Of a DNA stretch of 64,000 bases, positions 18,214 through 25,599 are shown piece by piece; within the stretch, counting starts at the first letter, position 1; each line of letters opens with the position of its first letter. The stretch is from positions 186,001 through 250,000 of the forward strand of contig JASNZV010000009.1 in NCBI GenBank assembly GCA_048499455.1, in the 5' to 3' direction. Origin of the DNA: CFX5 sp023384495 (GTDB lineage Bacteria; Chloroflexota; Anaerolineae; Caldilineales; Caldilineaceae). Below the pieces are notes generated by a model. The model had not been told where the DNA came from, did no database searches, and was given only the letters and a program-made list of their open reading frames with translations. The position numbers were made by a program, and so were the translations under genes.

Positions 18214-19633
18214 GGTGTCCACAAGTCATGATAACTGCTGAGGCTATCAGCGGGAGCTGGACGATCAATCTGCTGCCACGGCTGTGCCCGGCCGGCGGGC
18301 TTTCGGCCCAGATACGCCCGCCATGTGCCTGGACGAGTTGGCGCGCAATCGCCAGCCCGAGGCCAGAGCCGCCCGTGCGCCGGCTGCGCGAACCGTCGGT
18401 GCGATAGAAACGGTCGAAGATGTGGGGTAGATCCGCCGAGGCAATCCCCTCGCCGTTGTCGATCACGGCCAGGTGAGCGGAGCCATTGGCGACGCCAACA
18501 CAGACCTGAACGAGACCACCCGGCGCGGTGTGGCGCAACGCGTTCTCCAGCAGGTTGTTCACCACCTGGCCAAGCCGCTGCTCATCGCCGCTGACCGTGG
18601 GCGACGCGCCTTCGACAGTCAGTGTCAAGTTGATCTGTCGGGCGGCGGCCTGGGGCTGCATGGTGACAACAAGGCGCTGGCAGAGATCACCCACGTCCAG
18701 TGGCAACCGCTCCAGGCGTAGCTGCCCGGCCTCGGCATTGGCCAGCGTGCGCAAGTCTTCAATTAGGCGGTTGAGCAGGCTCACCTGATTATGAATGGCG
18801 TTGAGGTTCTCGCCAGTCATCGGAAAGACGCCATCCTGCAGCGCCTCCACCGTGCCCTGGATGCCAGCCAGCGGCGTGCGCAGTTCGTGGGCAATGTCCG
18901 CCATGAGGTTGCGGCGCAACGTCTCCTGCGTCTCCAGGCTGATGGCCATCCGGTTGAAGGTGGCGGCCAGTTCGCCCAACTCATCGTAGCTCTGCACGGG
19001 CACCCGTGCAGTAAAATCGCCAGCGGCGATGCGGCTCGAGGCGGCGGTCAGCGAAGTGAGGGGGCGTGTGATCTGGCGGACGAGCAGGCTGGCGAGTAAC
19101 AGCGCCACCACGGCGGCGGTCAACCCGGCCAGGGTGACGGCGCGCGTAACGCCGGCCACCAGGCTCTCGTTCTGCTGCGCCGAGCCCACCATCATGGCGC
19201 CCTCCACCAACAGAACGCCCACCTCCTGCTCTTCAACCGAGATCGGCCAGCGCCGCACCAGCGCCGCGGGCATTGGGGGGACGCCAGCGCCGCGCCGGGT
19301 GTCCGCCATTACCTTGCTTTCGGCATCAACGACCTGCATGCGATTGTCGTGCATGCCCATTACGCCGCCCATCATGCTGCTCATGGCGCCATCTGAGGCA
19401 AGCTCGATGATAAATGGCAGTTGCTGGTCGATACCGGCCCATCCACCACGCTGGCTGTAGTAATCGGCCAAAACCTGTTGCAGCCGTTCGGGCCGGACCA
19501 TATGGTGGTCGACCATGAAGTGGGCGAAACGGGTTGCGGTTCCCTGGCGAGCGAGGACAACAGTGACAAGCACGCCGATGGCGATTACCAGGGTGAAGGC
19601 GCTGATCAATCTGAACCATAATCGGTTTGTCAT
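18203..19633 (-). CDS. Sensor histidine kinase, probable copper/envelope stress sensor
   Basis: 476 aa. Two membrane helices (about 10-28 and 165-185) enclose an extracytoplasmic sensor of about 135 residues. This sensor is unusually rich in Met and His (FMVDHHMVRP, SSMMGGVMGMHDNRM), suggesting Cu+ or Ag+ binding. Then follow HAMP, the HisKA motif DIAHELRTPL with phospho-acceptor His249, and HATPase boxes NLLENALRH, DNGEGI and GGSGLGLAI. It phosphorylates the response regulator encoded 52 bp upstream. The C-terminal dozen residues are encoded by the palindromic repeat. The metal ligand is inferred from composition and the copB neighbourhood. Confidence 0.9.
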   Translation of the reverse strand: MTNRLWFRLISAFTLVIAIGVLVTVVLARQGTATRFAHFMVDHHMVRPERLQQVLADYYSQRGGWAGIDQQLPFIIELASDGAMSSMMGGVMGMHDNRMQVVDAESKVMADTRRGAGVPPMPAALVRRWPISVEEQEVGVLLVEGAMMVGSAQQNESLVAGVTRAVTLAGLTAAVVALLLASLLVRQITRPLTSLTAASSRIAAGDFTARVPVQSYDELGELAATFNRMAISLETQETLRRNLMADIAHELRTPLAGIQGTVEALQDGVFPMTGENLNAIHNQVSLLNRLIEDLRTLANAEAGQLRLERLPLDVGDLCQRLVVTMQPQAAARQINLTLTVEGASPTVSGDEQRLGQVVNNLLENALRHTAPGGLVQVCVGVANGSAHLAVIDNGEGIASADLPHIFDRFYRTDGSRSRRTGGSGLGLAIARQLVQAHGGRIWAESPPAGHSRGSRLIVQLPLIASAVIMTCGHRER

Positions 19634-19685
19634 GGGGCGTCCCGTTGCATTTCTTCTCTACTCACCGATCACCGAGTATCAGCGC

Positions 19686-20408
19686 CTATTCAGCGTCTAT
19701 ATCGATAAAACGATAGCCGATCCCATGCACAGTTTCGACAAAGCGGCTGTGGCGACCCGTCTCGCCCAATTTCTGGCGCAAGTTCTTGATGTGGACATCA
19801 ATCGTGCGCTCATAGACCGAGACATCGCCCACTGCATCGGGCTGGGTGACATCAAGCAACTCGGCGCGCGAAAACGGCCGCGCCGGATGTAGCATGAGGT
19901 GGTGAAGAAGCTCAAACTCCGTGACGGTCAGCTCGATGGGGGCGCCGTCCAGCGTCACTGTGCGATAGGTGGGGTCGAGGCGCAGTGGGCCGGCGGACAA
20001 CACCTGGGCAGCGGTGGCGTTCGCCTGGGCTTCCATGCGTCGCATGGCCGCCCGCACCCGCGCCACCAGTTCGCGCGGGCTAAAGGGCTTGGTCACATAG
20101 TCATCGGCGCCCAGTTCCAGCCCAATGATCCGTTCCGTTTCCTCCACGCGGGCGGTGAGCATGATGATATACACGCCGGCCAGCATCGGGTCCGGGCTGG
20201 CGCGCAGGCGACGAGCAATCTCCAGGCCATCGAGACCCGGCAGCATCAGATCGAGCACAAGCAAGCTGGGCCGCGCCTGCTGGGCCAGCGCCAGCCCGGT
20301 AACGCCATCGGCGGCCGTCAGCACACGATAGCCGGTTTGCTGAAGATAGCCTTCGACAACGCGGCGGATTTGGGCGTCGTCCTCAATGACAAGAATGGTG
20401 TTCATCAT
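19686..20408 (-). CDS. OmpR/PhoB-type response regulator
   Basis: 240 aa, starting MMNTILVIEDD; a TTG two codons upstream is the alternative. The receiver domain has the acidic pair near 10-11, phospho-acceptor Asp53 (LLVLDLMLPG), and the Lys switch in DDYVTKPFSPRE. The C-terminal winged helix shows LTVTEFELLHHLM and VSVYERTIDVHIKNLRQKLG. Such regulators bind 11-bp-spaced direct repeats, and this gene has one of that form upstream (20713). It forms a two-component system with the adjacent kinase and probably controls the DUF305/copB genes and itself. Confidence 0.94.
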   Translation of the reverse strand: MMNTILVIEDDAQIRRVVEGYLQQTGYRVLTAADGVTGLALAQQARPSLLVLDLMLPGLDGLEIARRLRASPDPMLAGVYIIMLTARVEETERIIGLELGADDYVTKPFSPRELVARVRAAMRRMEAQANATAAQVLSAGPLRLDPTYRTVTLDGAPIELTVTEFELLHHLMLHPARPFSRAELLDVTQPDAVGDVSVYERTIDVHIKNLRQKLGETGRHSRFVETVHGIGYRFIDIDAE

Positions 20409-20712
20409 CGACAAGGCTGTGTTTGCCGTCAGCGGTCTGAATGAGATAGCGGACGGCTGGGGTGTAGGCCGGCGGCGGCAACGTTGCGACCTGCATTAGA
20501 TAGAGCCGTTGCGGTGTAGTTGAGATAGGGAAGGTTGGGTCCATATTATTGATCAGGGTCATGATAAATGATTTGCGGTTGGGCAGCCAATCCTATGCAG
20601 CCATGCGGTAGGTTGCGAACACGACACCGAAAGGGGCGCGCATCCGCCTGCCGCCAGCATGGTGGCGATCCCACATGCGCCGCTCGCGGCCATTCCCAGT
20701 ATTCCAGGCGTA

Positions 20713-20740
20713 TGTGAAGAAAATGTGAACAAATTGTGAG
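20713..20740 (+). promoter_or_regulatory. Triple 11-bp-spaced TGTGA(A/G) box upstream of the response regulator
   Basis: TGTGAA at 20713 and 20724 and TGTGAG at 20735, each 11 bp apart. The first 18 bp match the box at 18029 in 17 positions. Probably an autoregulation site. The 20409-20830 gap otherwise shows no gene. Confidence 0.6.
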
Positions 20741-20792
20741 GAGATGGTGGGCGCATACCGTCCGCTACTCAGACATATCTTGCCTACAACCC

Positions 20793-20810
20793 CTTCATAT
20801 TTGCTTCACA
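20793..20810 (-). promoter_or_regulatory. Inverted, degenerate copy of the response-regulator box
   Basis: Read on the minus strand it is TGTGAAGCAAATATGAAG: two half-sites 11 bp apart, with the second weaker. It lies in the same intergenic region as the triple box and could serve the rightward genes starting at 21026. Confidence 0.4.
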
Positions 20811-20830
20811 TTCTGGCGCGATACTAATTG

Positions 20831-20960
20831 TACAACGAGACTTCGCGTGACAGGTCCCACCCGACCTCCGGGAAGTGACCACCTATAGTTTGGTCGACAA
20901 AGCTGATTCTGGTCACTTCCCGGAGGTCTCGGCGGCGACAATGGTCAACGTCTCGTTGTA
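20831..20960. repeat. Paired-arm palindromic element, copy 2
   Basis: Inner arms 20863-20881 and 20910-20928 pair over 19 bp without mismatch. Outer arms TACAACGAGAC (20831-20841) and GTCTCGTTGTA (20950-20960) pair over 11 bp. Compared with copy 1 (13828-13972), a stem pair changes on both sides (GGAGGTGA/TCACCTCC versus GGAAGTGA/TCACTTCC), so pairing is kept. The loop motif TGGTCGA-AAAG is shared. The outer arms differ in sequence between copies but both pair. Confidence 0.85.
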
Positions 20961-21025
20961 GTACTAAGAAGGATGGGCTGCGTGAATGGCGATGGCTGAC
21001 CATCTTTGGCCCAAGGAGCATGGGT

Positions 21026-21181
21026 ATGTGGCGCTATGGACTGTTGGGAACTCCGGTTTTCGGACTGGCGCTCTTCTTTGTTCTCTCATTTGAACCGGCC
21101 CTGATCCTTTATTTGGTGTTTGTAGGCCTGGCCTGCTGGCTCTATTACCGGCTGACTGAGGCGTCACACACGGCGCCATAG
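21026..21181 (+). CDS. Small two-helix membrane protein, function unknown
   Basis: 51 aa. ATG 21026 is chosen because AAGGAG lies 7 nt upstream; ATG 21020 is too close to it. The product has a long hydrophobic stretch (GLALFFVLSFEPALILYLVF) and a second one (VGLACWLYYR), then a short polar tail ending SHTAP. No family recognised. It is followed closely by two other small envelope genes on the same strand, next to the copper two-component system. Confidence 0.6.
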   Translation: MWRYGLLGTPVFGLALFFVLSFEPALILYLVFVGLACWLYYRLTEASHTAP

Positions 21182-21276
21182 CCGGCCCGATGGGGATAGA
21201 TGATGCAAGCAGTAAAGAATTCGGACTGTCCATCACTCGCGTGAGGCGTGTGAATGACGAAAGGACGAGGCAACAG

Positions 21277-21531
21277 ATGATGGGTGGCATGATGGGGGGC
21301 GGCATGGATTGGGGATGGGGTTGGATGTTTTCCAGCGGTCTGATGATGCTGCTCTTTTGGGGTGGAATCATTGCGCTGGTGGCGCTGGCTGTGCGCGGGC
21401 TGAGCGGTGGGGGCGCTAGCCGCAGCGAGGCGCGGCCGACCCCGCTTGAGATTGCCCAAGCGCGCTATGCAAAGGGTGAAATCAACCGCGACGAATATGA
21501 AACGTTGCGGCGTGATTTGCAAACGTCGTGA
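21277..21531 (+). CDS. Small SHOCT-domain membrane protein
   Basis: 84 aa from ATG 21277 (AGGACGAGG upstream); longer in-frame starts lack a ribosome binding site. The N-terminus is Met/Gly-rich (MMGGMMGGGMDWGWGWMF), followed by one membrane helix (LLFWGGIIALVALAVRG). The C-terminal SHOCT motif is PLEIAQARYAKGEINRDEYETLRRDL. SHOCT peptides of this layout often accompany copper or envelope-stress genes; the Met-rich front fits copper here. Role inferred from context. Confidence 0.82.
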   Translation: MMGGMMGGGMDWGWGWMFSSGLMMLLFWGGIIALVALAVRGLSGGGASRSEARPTPLEIAQARYAKGEINRDEYETLRRDLQTS

Positions 21532-21604
21532 TCCGAGCTGCGGCGGATTGCAGACAATCAAAGAGGATAACCCACGTTCTGGCGTTTTCTGCGGGAGATA
21601 AACA

Positions 21605-21973
21605 ATGCAACGTACACTCGTAGTCTTGTTCGCATTGATGCTTGTCGTGGCGAACCTTTTGTTCACCACACCGGTGCTGGCGGACGATGCACATGGTTGT
21701 ATGCACGAACCGACAATCCAGGCCTTGCGCGACTGCGTGAGCCACGCCGTCCATGCCGGGCACATTACCAACCAGGGGGTTGCGAACAGTCTGCTTGCCA
21801 AGCTCGATGCCGCCCAGGCCGCCCTGGATCGCGGCCAGTCAGATGTAGCGATCAACAATCTGAAAGCCTTCGTACGCGCTGTCGAGGCGCAGGCGGGCAA
21901 GCACGTTGTCGCCGAACACGCGGCGCACATGGCCACACACGCACAGCACGTCATCGACGCGCTGCGTCAATGA
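21605..21973 (+). CDS. Exported FIMAH-like helical protein
   Basis: 122 aa with a clear signal peptide (RTLVVLFALMLVVANLLF, cleavage near VLADDAH). The mature part contains the FIMAH-type pattern ITNQGVANSLLAKLDAAQAAL and AINNLKAFVRAVEAQAGKHV, usually found appended to secreted enzymes. Here it stands alone with a His-rich end (HAAHMATHAQHV). It is the last of three small envelope genes next to the copper regulator. Function unknown. Confidence 0.75.
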   Translation: MQRTLVVLFALMLVVANLLFTTPVLADDAHGCMHEPTIQALRDCVSHAVHAGHITNQGVANSLLAKLDAAQAALDRGQSDVAINNLKAFVRAVEAQAGKHVVAEHAAHMATHAQHVIDALRQ

Positions 21974-22031
21974 GCCTCCCCCGGGTATTGCGGTGATAGA
22001 CCGATTGCCCTGCGCAAGGGTTCCGTCATAC

Positions 22032-22060
22032 TTGACCGCCCGCCATGTTATTGCTATACT
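22032..22060 (+). promoter_or_regulatory. Promoter of the flavin transporter leader
   Basis: TTGACC at 22032-22037 and TATACT at 22055-22060 with a 17-bp spacer. Transcription would start near 22067, just before the FMN aptamer at 22083. Confidence 0.75.
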
Positions 22061-22082
22061 TTTCACAATAACTAAATATGTA

Positions 22083-22274
22083 ACCTTCGGGGCAGGGTGA
22101 GGGGATGGTTGTTGACACCCCAATTCCCGATCGGCGGTGAACGCTCCGCTGCTGGCCATGCCAGGCGGAACACAGCCCGCGAGCGGCGTCGTGGTTTCCA
22201 CGGCGCGGCACGAGTTCGGTGCGCTGCATTGCAGCAATTCCGACGCCGACGGTATAGTCCGGATGAAAGAAGGT
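22083..22274 (+). promoter_or_regulatory. FMN riboswitch (RFN element)
   Basis: The conserved RFN blocks appear in order: ACCTTCGGGGCAGGGTG, ATTCCCGATCGGCGGTGA, AGCCCGCGAGCG, CGACGCCGACGGTATAGTCC and GGATGAAAGAAGGT. P1 is ACCTTC (22083-22088) with GAAGGT (22269-22274). It senses FMN and normally switches off flavin synthesis or uptake genes. Downstream are two terminators and a RibXY-type transporter. Assignment is by consensus recognition. Confidence 0.95.
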
Positions 22275-22390
22275 AAGGGTAGCGATGCGCGGCGGCGTCC
22301 CATTTGGGTGGGATGCGCTTTGCGCTCATTGTTGTTGCCCGGGACGCTTGTGGTAAACCACTGGCGCATAACCGACTGACTGGATGCCTG

Positions 22391-22426
22391 ACCCGAAGTC
22401 ATGTGTAAGCGTGGCTTCGGGTTTTT
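22391..22426 (+). terminator. Intrinsic terminator 1 in the flavin-transporter leader
   Basis: ACCCGAAG (22391-22398) pairs with CTTCGGGT (22415-22422), followed by a T run. It lies about 115 nt after the aptamer and is the likely expression platform of the riboswitch. Confidence 0.75.
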
Positions 22427-22438
22427 GTATCTGTACTG

Positions 22439-22505
22439 CGGTTGCTTTGAAAATCGGACTTTGCAAAGATGCTTACTTCTTTGAGTAACTCCGGTTTTCA
22501 AACAG
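22439..22505 (+). repeat. Dispersed repeat with conserved ends, copy 2
   Basis: Starts with the same 19 bp as the minus strand of 11049-11031 (CGGTTGCTTTGAAAATCGG) and ends CCGGTTTTCAAACAG. It sits between the two terminators of the riboswitch leader, so it seems to have landed there and lengthened the leader. Confidence 0.7.
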
Positions 22506-22574
22506 ATCTCCGTATAGACAGTCGGCGCATGTGCAGGCGCCCCGGCGTAGCTTTGCCCTACCCGCTGTTCGACG

Positions 22575-22638
22575 GCCCCGAAGCATCTAGCGTGCGACGG
22601 GGCTTTTTTGTTGGCTTGAATCTTCAGCCAACAAAAAA
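22575..22638 (+). terminator. Intrinsic terminator 2 plus adjoining symmetric hairpin
   Basis: GCCCCG (22575-22580) pairs with CGGGGC (22598-22603), followed by six T. The T run then opens a second perfect 13-bp hairpin, 22604-22616 with 22626-22638, ending in a poly-A run. It lies 26 nt before the ribX start. Either it is a second control point or the boundary of an older transcript. Confidence 0.7.
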
Positions 22639-22664
22639 AGGCGCCATGCAGAAGGGATGTCCAA

Positions 22665-23501
22665 ATGTCTGTTCAGGTACGCGAGAGGTCGGCCCGGTTT
22701 GGCTTGCCTCTGCGTCGCTCAACATCATGGTTGGGGAGACTGCGTCAGGAGCGCCGCCACCTGTTGTTTCCATTGGTGGTTGCCGGGGGGGTGGCGCTGT
22801 GGGAAGGGCTGGTGCGTTGGCAACAATATCCCCCCTTTCTCTTGCCGGGGCCTGGCGTCGTATGGCGGCGCTTTCTCACCGCCGCCGCAGATGGCGCGCT
22901 CAGCCGGCACACCTATGTGACACTGGTGGAGATCGGTCTAGGCTTGGCGCTCGGGCTGAGTGCGGCGTTGCTGTTGGGCTATTTGCTCGGCAAGCATCGG
23001 GCGGTGGAGCGGCTGGTCTCGCCCTATATCGTGGCCAGCCAGAGCGTGCCGATTGTCGCCATTGCCCCCCTGTTGGTGATCTGGCTCGGCAGTGGGCTGG
23101 CGAGCAAGGTGTTGGTCTGCGCGCTGATCACCTTTTTCCCCACGCTGATCAGCACGATCGTGGGCATCCGCAGCGTTGACCCCGATCTGCATGATCTCAT
23201 GCGCAGCCTACGCGCCAGCCGCTGGCAACGCTTTCGGCTGTTGGAATTGCCGGCCGCGTTGCCAGTGCTCTTCGGCGGCCTCAAGCTGAGCGTGATCCTG
23301 GCCGTCGTGGGGGCGGTGGTCGGTGAATTTTCGGGGGCCGATGTCGGCCTCGGCTTCCTCATCAATCTGGCTCGCGGTGTGCTCGACACGCCGTTGATGT
23401 TTGTCGCTGTCTTCTGCTTGATCGTTATTGCGCAGACGCTCTACATTGTGGTCTCTTTGTTGGAGCGGTATTGCCTGCGTTGGAGAGTTGAGACCGAGTG
23501 A
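22665..23501 (+). CDS. ribX: ABC transporter permease, RibX-like (flavin uptake)
   Basis: 278 aa with about six membrane segments. The family loop is visible as LRASRWQRFRLLELPAALPVLFGGLK (EAA-type motif that docks the ATPase). It belongs to the NitT/TauT-SsuC permease family. ATG 22665 follows AAGGG. The upstream FMN riboswitch and the downstream NMT1/THI5-like binding protein make it the RibX component of the riboflavin ABC transporter described for Chloroflexus-type bacteria. Without the riboswitch it would be called only a pyrimidine-precursor or sulfonate permease. Confidence 0.88.
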   Translation: MSVQVRERSARFGLPLRRSTSWLGRLRQERRHLLFPLVVAGGVALWEGLVRWQQYPPFLLPGPGVVWRRFLTAAADGALSRHTYVTLVEIGLGLALGLSAALLLGYLLGKHRAVERLVSPYIVASQSVPIVAIAPLLVIWLGSGLASKVLVCALITFFPTLISTIVGIRSVDPDLHDLMRSLRASRWQRFRLLELPAALPVLFGGLKLSVILAVVGAVVGEFSGADVGLGFLINLARGVLDTPLMFVAVFCLIVIAQTLYIVVSLLERYCLRWRVETE

Positions 23502-23554
23502 ACGAGTGACGAGTAATGAGTGAACAAGAAACAGAATCGGTGAAGGGGTGTGAC

Positions 23555-24574
23555 ATGAGAATTCGTTTGACGATTGTGCTTTGCACAGCGATGCTTCTGT
23601 TGTTGGCGTGCCGTCCGGTAGCCCCGCCGGCGGATGCAACAGTTGGGGCCACCGCAGCGGGACAGGAAGATGCGCGAACCCCCGTAAAGCTGGGGGTCGG
23701 CTTTATTCCCAATGTCCAGTTTGCTGTGTTCTATGTGGGGATGGCCAAGGGTTTCTACGCCGACGAAGGTATCGAACTGACGATGGATTATGGCTTCGAA
23801 AATGACTATCTGAAATTGGTCGGCGTCAATGAGCTCCAGTTTATGATCGGGAGTGGTGACCAGGTGGTGCTGGGGCGGGCGCAGATGTTGCCCGTGCGCT
23901 ACGTGATGAGCTGGTATACCCAATACCCCGTGGTGGTCTTTGCCAGGGCCGAACAAGGCATTACCGAACCAGAAGACCTGGCCGGCAAACGCATTGGCAT
24001 TCCCGGCCCGTTTGGCGCCAACTATGTGGCGCTGCGTGGCATTCTGGAGGCGGCCAATCTGCGCGAGGCGGATGTGACGCTGGAAAGCATTGGCTTTACC
24101 CAGGCGGCGGCGGTCAGTGAGGGTTTGGTGGACGCAGCTGTGGATTATGGGGTCAATGGGCCTGTGGTGCTTACGCAAGCGGGCATCGACGTGACGCAGA
24201 TCAAACTCGACCAATATCTGCGTGTGCCCGCCAATGGGTTGGTGACCAACGAGAGGACCATTTCCGACAACCCGGCGTTGGTGGCGGCCATGGTGCGGGC
24301 GACGGCCCGGTCGATCCAGTACACGCTTGACAACCCAGATGAGGCCTTTGCGATTACGTTGACCTATGTGCCCGAGGCGGGGGGCGACAATGAGCCGGCC
24401 AATCGAGCCGTTTTTGACGCTGTGCTGGCGCAATGGACCCCACAGGCGGATCACCGCCTGGGCGAAACCACGCTCGCCGAATGGGAGTCGGCCGCCGCGC
24501 TCATGCAGCGGATTGGGCTGGTGGAATCGCTGGTTCCTGCCCAAGAGCTTTTTACGAATGAGTTCTTGCCCTAA
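23555..24574 (+). CDS. ribY: ABC transporter substrate-binding lipoprotein, RibY-like (NMT1/THI5 family)
   Basis: 339 aa from ATG 23555 with AAGGGG upstream; the longer in-frame start lacks one. Lipobox LLLLAC anchors it outside the membrane. The NMT1/THI5-like fold is recognisable in KLGVGFIPNVQFAVFYVGMA, GFYADEGIELTMDYG, FMIGSGDQVVLGRAQMLPV, DLAGKRIGIPGPFGANYVALRG and LVDAAVDYGVNGP. The THI5 relatives bind pyrimidines; the RibY branch binds riboflavin. FMN riboswitch control makes flavin the best ligand guess. It starts 53 nt after ribX and is followed by the ATPase. Confidence 0.88.
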   Translation: MRIRLTIVLCTAMLLLLACRPVAPPADATVGATAAGQEDARTPVKLGVGFIPNVQFAVFYVGMAKGFYADEGIELTMDYGFENDYLKLVGVNELQFMIGSGDQVVLGRAQMLPVRYVMSWYTQYPVVVFARAEQGITEPEDLAGKRIGIPGPFGANYVALRGILEAANLREADVTLESIGFTQAAAVSEGLVDAAVDYGVNGPVVLTQAGIDVTQIKLDQYLRVPANGLVTNERTISDNPALVAAMVRATARSIQYTLDNPDEAFAITLTYVPEAGGDNEPANRAVFDAVLAQWTPQADHRLGETTLAEWESAAALMQRIGLVESLVPAQELFTNEFLP

Positions 24575-24597
24575 TCGTCGAACCTGACTAATCCACC

Positions 24598-25368
24598 ATG
24601 CCCGAACTTCTGCTTGTCCAACAGATCACGAAGCAATTCCAATCCGGCCCCAAACCGGTGGCTGCCCTGCACCAGGTGAGCTTTTCGGTTGCGGCTGGCG
24701 AATTCATTTGCCTGGTTGGGCCTAGCGGCAGCGGCAAGAGCACATTGTTACGAATCATCGGGGGATTGCTGCAGCCGGATTCGGGGACTGTTTGGTTTGA
24801 GGGGCAGCCGCTGACCGCCCCCCATGCGGAGATCGGCTTTGTCTTTCAGAAAACAAACCTGATGCCTTGGCGAACGGTCCTTCAGAATGTGATGTTGCCG
24901 GCGGAGGTGCAACAGGGCCGCGGCGCCATGGCCAAGCGGGAAACGGCGCGCCACTTGCTAGGCGTCATGGGGCTACGTGACTTCGAGGACGCCTATCCCA
25001 GTCAGCTTTCCGGCGGGATGAACCAACGGGTCGCCCTGGCGCGCGCCTTGCTCTACGAACCGCAACTGTTGCTGATGGATGAGCCGTTCGGCGCGCTCGA
25101 TGCGCTGACCCGCGAGCGGCTCAACGTTGAATTGTTGCGCGTTCACGCAGCGCAGGCGCGCACCATCGTCATGGTGACGCACGACATTGCCGAGGCGGTC
25201 TTTCTGGCCGACCGCGTGATTGTCATGAGCGACCGGCCGGGCCAGGTCAAGGCCGATGTGCAAATCGACCTGCCGCGCCCCCGTCGGGTGGAGCAGTTGG
25301 CAACGCCTCGTTTTGGCGAGCTCACGCTGGCTGTGCGCCAGGCGATCGGCGGGCTCGACGCAGCCTGA
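24598..25368 (+). CDS. ABC transporter ATPase of the flavin uptake system
   Basis: 256 aa. Walker A GPSGSGKST at 41-49, Q-loop VFQKTNLMPW near 81-90, signature LSGGMNQRVALARAL at about 136-150, Walker B LLLMDEPFGALD at 157-166, and H-loop MVTHDIAEA. It belongs to the NitT/TauT ATPase family and energises RibXY. It is the third gene of the riboswitch operon, starting 23 nt after ribY. Original two-component descriptions of RibXY sometimes lack a linked ATPase; here it is linked. Confidence 0.93.
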   Translation: MPELLLVQQITKQFQSGPKPVAALHQVSFSVAAGEFICLVGPSGSGKSTLLRIIGGLLQPDSGTVWFEGQPLTAPHAEIGFVFQKTNLMPWRTVLQNVMLPAEVQQGRGAMAKRETARHLLGVMGLRDFEDAYPSQLSGGMNQRVALARALLYEPQLLLMDEPFGALDALTRERLNVELLRVHAAQARTIVMVTHDIAEAVFLADRVIVMSDRPGQVKADVQIDLPRPRRVEQLATPRFGELTLAVRQAIGGLDAA

Positions 25369-25377
25369 CGCCAATCT

Positions 25378-25599
25378 TTGGACCTCAACAACACTCCAGG
25401 CGACTTGCCTGATAAACTTTATAAACTTCTAATGGTCAACTGTGTGGCCGACCCGACCTATGCGATAATCAAACGCAAGCTGGTGCGCACCATGTGGGAA
25501 TTCGCCGCCCGAGAACAAGACATGATCTTCAACACATACGGCGCCGTCGCGCTGGCCCTTTGGTGTCCAGCCGATGCGATAGAGGGGACTTCGCCATGA
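25378..25599 (+). pseudogene. Possible remnant of a sulfatase C-terminus
   Basis: 73-codon open frame whose end overlaps the next start as ATGA. The segment LYKLLMVNCVADPTYAIIKR and following KLVRTMWEFAAREQD resemble the C-terminal end of sulfatases (compare LYNQYGNPAYEQAQQELEARLLAWLVQTSD of the neighbour). The first methionine has no ribosome binding site. It may be a decayed duplicate tail left in front of the intact sulfatase, or a real small coupled gene. Confidence 0.35.
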
